A stretch of DNA of 20,507 nucleotides from Hepatocystis sp. ex Piliocolobus tephrosceles (taxonomy: Eukaryota; Apicomplexa; Aconoidasida; Haemosporida; Plasmodiidae). A program made the translations under genes and the position numbers. The DNA lies in the NCBI GenBank assembly GCA_902459845.2, contig CABPSV020000270.1, positions 1-20,507 of the forward strand, in the 5' to 3' direction. Each line of letters starts with the position of its first letter. Position 1 is the stretch's first letter. Positions 17,785 to 20,507 of this stretch are shown one piece after another. The notes beneath the pieces were generated by a model. It had not been told where the DNA came from. It was given only the letters and a program-made list of their open reading frames with translations, and made no database searches.

Positions 17785-19279
17785 GTTCGTGAAAATCTTG
17801 ATAATAACCATTTTCGTTTCCTTCCAAATAAATTTTTTTTATTCAAAACTAAATAATAGCTTGAATAAATATGTAGATGGTAAAATATATTCAAATGTTA
17901 CGCTTACCATTCGTATAAACGACATAAGGGACTTAAAAAAATTGTCGAAACGCAGTGTATATGTATCAAACGATCCAGTAATAAATGTAATTACAAAAAA
18001 TAAAATATTAAGAACAAAAAAAAAAACATTTTTTAATAAAAACATAGATGATGAATACATTGAATATGAGAGTGAACATGGAGAACAAAACAAATTACTC
18101 AGTAAAAATTTAAATGGAATTGAAATATTTCCTTTAGAACAAAAACAAAATGGTAGTACAGTAAAAACAAGATTACCTAGTAAAGAATTCAAACCCAAAA
18201 GAAGTTTAGGACAAAATTATTTAAACGATGAAAATGTTATACGAAAAATTGTAAATGCCGTTGAGCTGAACATAACAAATTTGAAAACATTAAATAGAGA
18301 AATGGACATAAAAAAAAATTGTAAAAAAAAAAAGAAAAAAGAAAAAAAAGAAAAAAAAAAAAAAAACACTAAATCGGATATACACTGTATATTGAACAAA
18401 GGTATTGACCACAGCAATAACAGCAGTAATGGGAATGACAACATCAACACACGTAGCATATATAACATAACTAACCAGTCGAACGAAAATAATGATGAAT
18501 TATGGAAAAGTAAAACATTCGAAAGCTTACAAAATAAAGGTAATGGTGTGGTCGAGTTAGGATGTGGGCTAGGACAAATAAGTAAATTTTTATTTCAAAA
18601 ATATAAAAACATGGTAGGAATAGAAATAGATTGTAAGGCCCTATCAATTTTAAGTAGAACCATGCCAGGCTTTGATTATATCCATGATGATGTATTACAA
18701 ATAAATTATAAAGAATTATGTATAAATAAAAAATCGAAATTAACAGTAATAGGTAATTTACCTTTTTATATTACTTCACAAATATTATTTTGTTTATTAG
18801 ATTTTCATAAATATATAGAACAAGCAGTAGTAACTATTCAATACGAAGTAGGAAAAAGAATAATAGCAAAACCAAATGAAAAAAACTATTGTATTTTAAG
18901 CATACTTTTTAACTTATATACAATACCTTATTTACTCTTTAAAATACCAAGTAAAGCATTTTATCCTGTTCCTAAAGTAGAAGCTGCTGTAATGAAAATT
19001 TTTTTTAAAAATAATTATTTAAATTGTAATTTATTATTTTTAAAAAAAATCTTACATCATGCATTTCAACAAAAAAGAAAAAAATTAAAATCTAGTTTAA
19101 AACCATTATTAAAAACTTATCAATTAGAAATTCCATCAAATATTGCTGACCTTAGGCCTCAACAACTAATTCCACAAGACTTTATTCACTTAACAAATCA
19201 ATTATTTCCTTTAAATAAATATCCTTTTTATCCAGATGTCCAAACAAAAGTATGGAGGAAGAAGAAACATGGGGACTAA
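17777..19279 (+). CDS. Apicoplast-type rRNA adenine dimethyltransferase (KsgA/Dim1 family)
   Basis: A 500-residue enzyme of the family that dimethylates two adjacent adenines near the 3' end of small-subunit rRNA using S-adenosylmethionine. Residues 1-23 form a signal peptide (KILIITIFVSFQINFFYS). A basic, Asn/Lys-rich segment follows to about 137, as in apicoplast transit peptides. The core then reads SLGQNYL (143-149), SAM motif I VVELGCGLGQ (258-267), the acidic ribose-binding IEID (282-285), HDDV (303-306), catalytic-loop NLPFYI (327-332), QYEVGKR (355-361), FYPVPKVEAAV (395-405) and AFQQKRKKLKSSL (429-441). All family landmarks are present, so it should be active. A poly-Lys/Asn insertion of about 90 residues (about 165-250) separates LGQNYL from motif I, which in bacterial KsgA lie only a few tens of residues apart. 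A TGA directly before this ATG fixes the start. The likely site is the apicoplast ribosome; a mitochondrial or dual location is less favoured because of the signal peptide. Confidence 0.93.
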   Translation: MNRFVKILIITIFVSFQINFFYSKLNNSLNKYVDGKIYSNVTLTIRINDIRDLKKLSKRSVYVSNDPVINVITKNKILRTKKKTFFNKNIDDEYIEYESEHGEQNKLLSKNLNGIEIFPLEQKQNGSTVKTRLPSKEFKPKRSLGQNYLNDENVIRKIVNAVELNITNLKTLNREMDIKKNCKKKKKKEKKEKKKKNTKSDIHCILNKGIDHSNNSSNGNDNINTRSIYNITNQSNENNDELWKSKTFESLQNKGNGVVELGCGLGQISKFLFQKYKNMVGIEIDCKALSILSRTMPGFDYIHDDVLQINYKELCINKKSKLTVIGNLPFYITSQILFCLLDFHKYIEQAVVTIQYEVGKRIIAKPNEKNYCILSILFNLYTIPYLLFKIPSKAFYPVPKVEAAVMKIFFKNNYLNCNLLFLKKILHHAFQQKRKKLKSSLKPLLKTYQLEIPSNIADLRPQQLIPQDFIHLTNQLFPLNKYPFYPDVQTKVWRKKKHGD

Positions 19280-19742
19280 AATTATAACTATAACTAGTAC
19301 TATGACTATTGCTAAATATATATAGTTATAGTTTTTTTTTTTTTTTAAACGACTCTAATAATATGTGTGCTCCGAATTGGAGACAAGCATGTTTATGGGC
19401 TTATATATGTTTACATATATTGGTACACATCGTTACATCTCCTTTTTTTTTTTTTTTTTTATTTTATTTATTTTTACCTAACTTGTGTAGCACGCACAAT
19501 ATATTATACATTTAAAAATAAAACAACAAATAAAATAATAAAAGTTTTATAACTGATGTTTATAAATGTGTATAAACACATGTATATATATATATCATTA
19601 TTATACTATGCCATAACTTTAAAATGTTACAATGAATTAATAACTTATGTGTGAACGAACATACTATGTTTAAGTCAGCAAGCACGAATCGAAGTGATAT
19701 GTAAAATGTAATTTAAAATAAACCTTGTTCAACAATTCACAG

Positions 19743-19942
19743 TTTTGTTTTTCTTTTTGGTTTTTTTTGTTTTTTTGTTTTTTTTTTTGTTTTCTTTTTG
19801 TTTTTTTTTTTGTTTTTTTTTTGTTCTTTTTTGTTCTTTTTTGTTCTTTTTTGTTCTTTTTTGTTCTTTTTTGTTCTTTTTTGTTCTTTTTTGTTGTTCT
19901 TTTTTGTTGTTCTTTTTTGTTGTTCTTTTTTTTTTTTTTTTT
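19743..19942. repeat. GTTCTTTTTT minisatellite with 10- and 13-bp units
   Basis: Poly-T broken by G gives way to about seven exact 10-bp units (GTTCTTTTTT, from about 19823), then three 13-bp units with an extra GTT (GTTGTTCTTTTTT), then poly-T. The reverse strand reads as Lys/Glu/Asn strings and is not a gene. Confidence 0.9.
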
Positions 19943-20166
19943 GCTTTATGTATACAAAGTATGTTAAGTGTATATATGCATATAATTATAAACCAAAATA
20001 AAGTATATAGTAACAAACTATTAGTAAAAGAAGCAACATATATTATATAAAATCCTCTAAAAAAAACATTTAAAAAAAAAAAAAAAGTAGAGCACAAGAA
20101 TTGTAAAAAATGTAACACTTACATTTAGGAAATTAGTTTTGTAATTTTTTTAAGTTATATAGGTTT

Positions 20167-20266
20167 ATTCGTTTATTTATCTATTCATTTTATTCGTTTA
20201 TTTATCTATTCATTTTATTCGTTTATTTATCTATTCATTTTATTCGTTTATTCATCTATTCAATTA
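20167..20266. repeat. 25-bp tandem repeat, four copies
   Basis: Units start at 20167, 20192, 20217 and 20242 with exact 25-bp spacing. Each begins ATTCGTTTAT and contains CATCTATT or TATCTATTCATTTT. The first three are identical and the fourth has drifted at its end. The unit length is not a multiple of three, so it was not shaped by coding. Confidence 0.92.
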
Positions 20267-20268
20267 TT

Positions 20269-20352
20269 CATTGATTTACCCATTGATTTGCACATTGATT
20301 TACCCATTGATTTGCACATTGATTTACCCATTGATTTGCACATTGATTTGCC
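20269..20352. repeat. 12-bp tandem repeat, seven copies, alternating types
   Basis: Seven head-to-tail copies of CATTGATTTRCM. Types CATTGATTTACC and CATTGATTTGCA alternate strictly for six copies, making a 24-bp higher-order unit, and the seventh is CATTGATTTGCC. It begins only two bases after the 25-bp array. Confidence 0.92.
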
Positions 20353-20479
20353 CATTTAATTATACTTTTTTAACGCTCTCTTATCGAACATGCATGTGCA
20401 TAGTAAATTATTTAAGTTACCCCAATATGTAATCAACTTATAGGTGTTATTTTTATAAAATTGCTTTAATACATTTTAC

Positions 20480-20507
20480 AAAAAAAAAAAAAAAAAAAAA
20501 AAAAAAA
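20480..20507. repeat. 28-nt poly-A run at the window edge
   Basis: The window closes in an uninterrupted A run. With the opening T run this suggests assembly breaks at homopolymers. Confidence 0.9.

Larger units (their letters stand above)
19280..20507. other. Downstream intergenic DNA with minisatellites
   Basis: These 1.2 kb after the methyltransferase gene should include its 3' UTR. They contain T runs near 19332 and 19442, three minisatellites and a closing poly-A run. Open frames here are Phe- or Lys-string artefacts of the repeats. I see no gene. Confidence 0.7.

Noticed and set aside
18321..18478. Possible intron (GTAAAA to CCAG) removing the Lys-rich insertion of the methyltransferase
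   Set aside because: The length of 158 nt would break the frame, the acceptor lacks a T-rich tract, and the frame stays open through the segment, so it is read as coding.
19729..20118. 129-codon minus-strand frame rich in Lys/Asn/Gln/Glu
   Set aside because: Its Lys-rich C-terminal half is the reverse of the GTTCTTTTTT minisatellite, and the rest has no recognisable feature.
20167..20352. CRISPR-like or direct-repeat array
   Set aside because: The units are contiguous with no unique spacers, and the DNA is eukaryotic; they are minisatellites.
1..20507. Mobile elements, tRNA or rRNA genes, subtelomeric multigene families
   Set aside because: I saw no transposase, terminal repeats, cloverleaf or rRNA-like sequence, and no pir/var-type exon structure on either strand.

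Overview
This is an extremely A+T-rich nuclear window from a Plasmodium-type apicomplexan. The signs are poly-T and poly-A runs up to 68 nt, (AT)n microsatellites, intergenic DNA made of T/A minisatellites, Asn/Lys-rich proteins with low-complexity insertions, and a bipartite (signal plus transit) leader on an apicoplast-type enzyme. I cannot fix the species. The window begins in a 66-nt poly-T run and ends in a 28-nt poly-A run, so its edges may be assembly breaks.

Layout. Positions 1-4749 hold no gene I can support; this is homopolymer and minisatellite DNA plus, presumably, the promoter and 5' UTR of the next gene. Positions 4750-15225 (+) are one uninterrupted 3491-codon gene for a huge secreted protein, most likely the osmiophilic body protein G377 of female gametocytes. 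Positions 15226-16050 are a T-rich 3' flank shared by two convergent genes. Positions 16051-16572 (-) encode a small, very basic 173-residue protein of unknown function. Positions 16573-17776 are a divergent promoter region full of T and AT tracts. Positions 17777-19279 (+) encode a 500-residue KsgA/Dim1-family rRNA adenine dimethyltransferase with an apicoplast-type leader. Positions 19280-20507 are non-coding and contain three clear minisatellites.

The G377 call rests on size, signal peptide, single-exon structure and remembered gene order: in P. falciparum chromosome 12, Pfg377 lies close to an annotated apicoplast dimethyladenosine synthase. That was not checked by a search. The genes are neighbours by conserved order and do not form a pathway. 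G377 serves female gamete egress, the methyltransferase serves organellar ribosome maturation, and the small protein is unassigned.

I found no mobile element, CRISPR array, tRNA or rRNA, and no clearly new multi-gene system. The most interesting signal is inside the giant protein: an alpha-helical module of about 35-80 residues that seems to recur at the N-terminus, twice in the body and near the C-terminus. With it are three unrelated in-frame tandem repeats (Lys/Glu, Ser/Gly/Asp and a Cys tetrapeptide). Short upstream ORFs sit just before the starts of both plus-strand genes.
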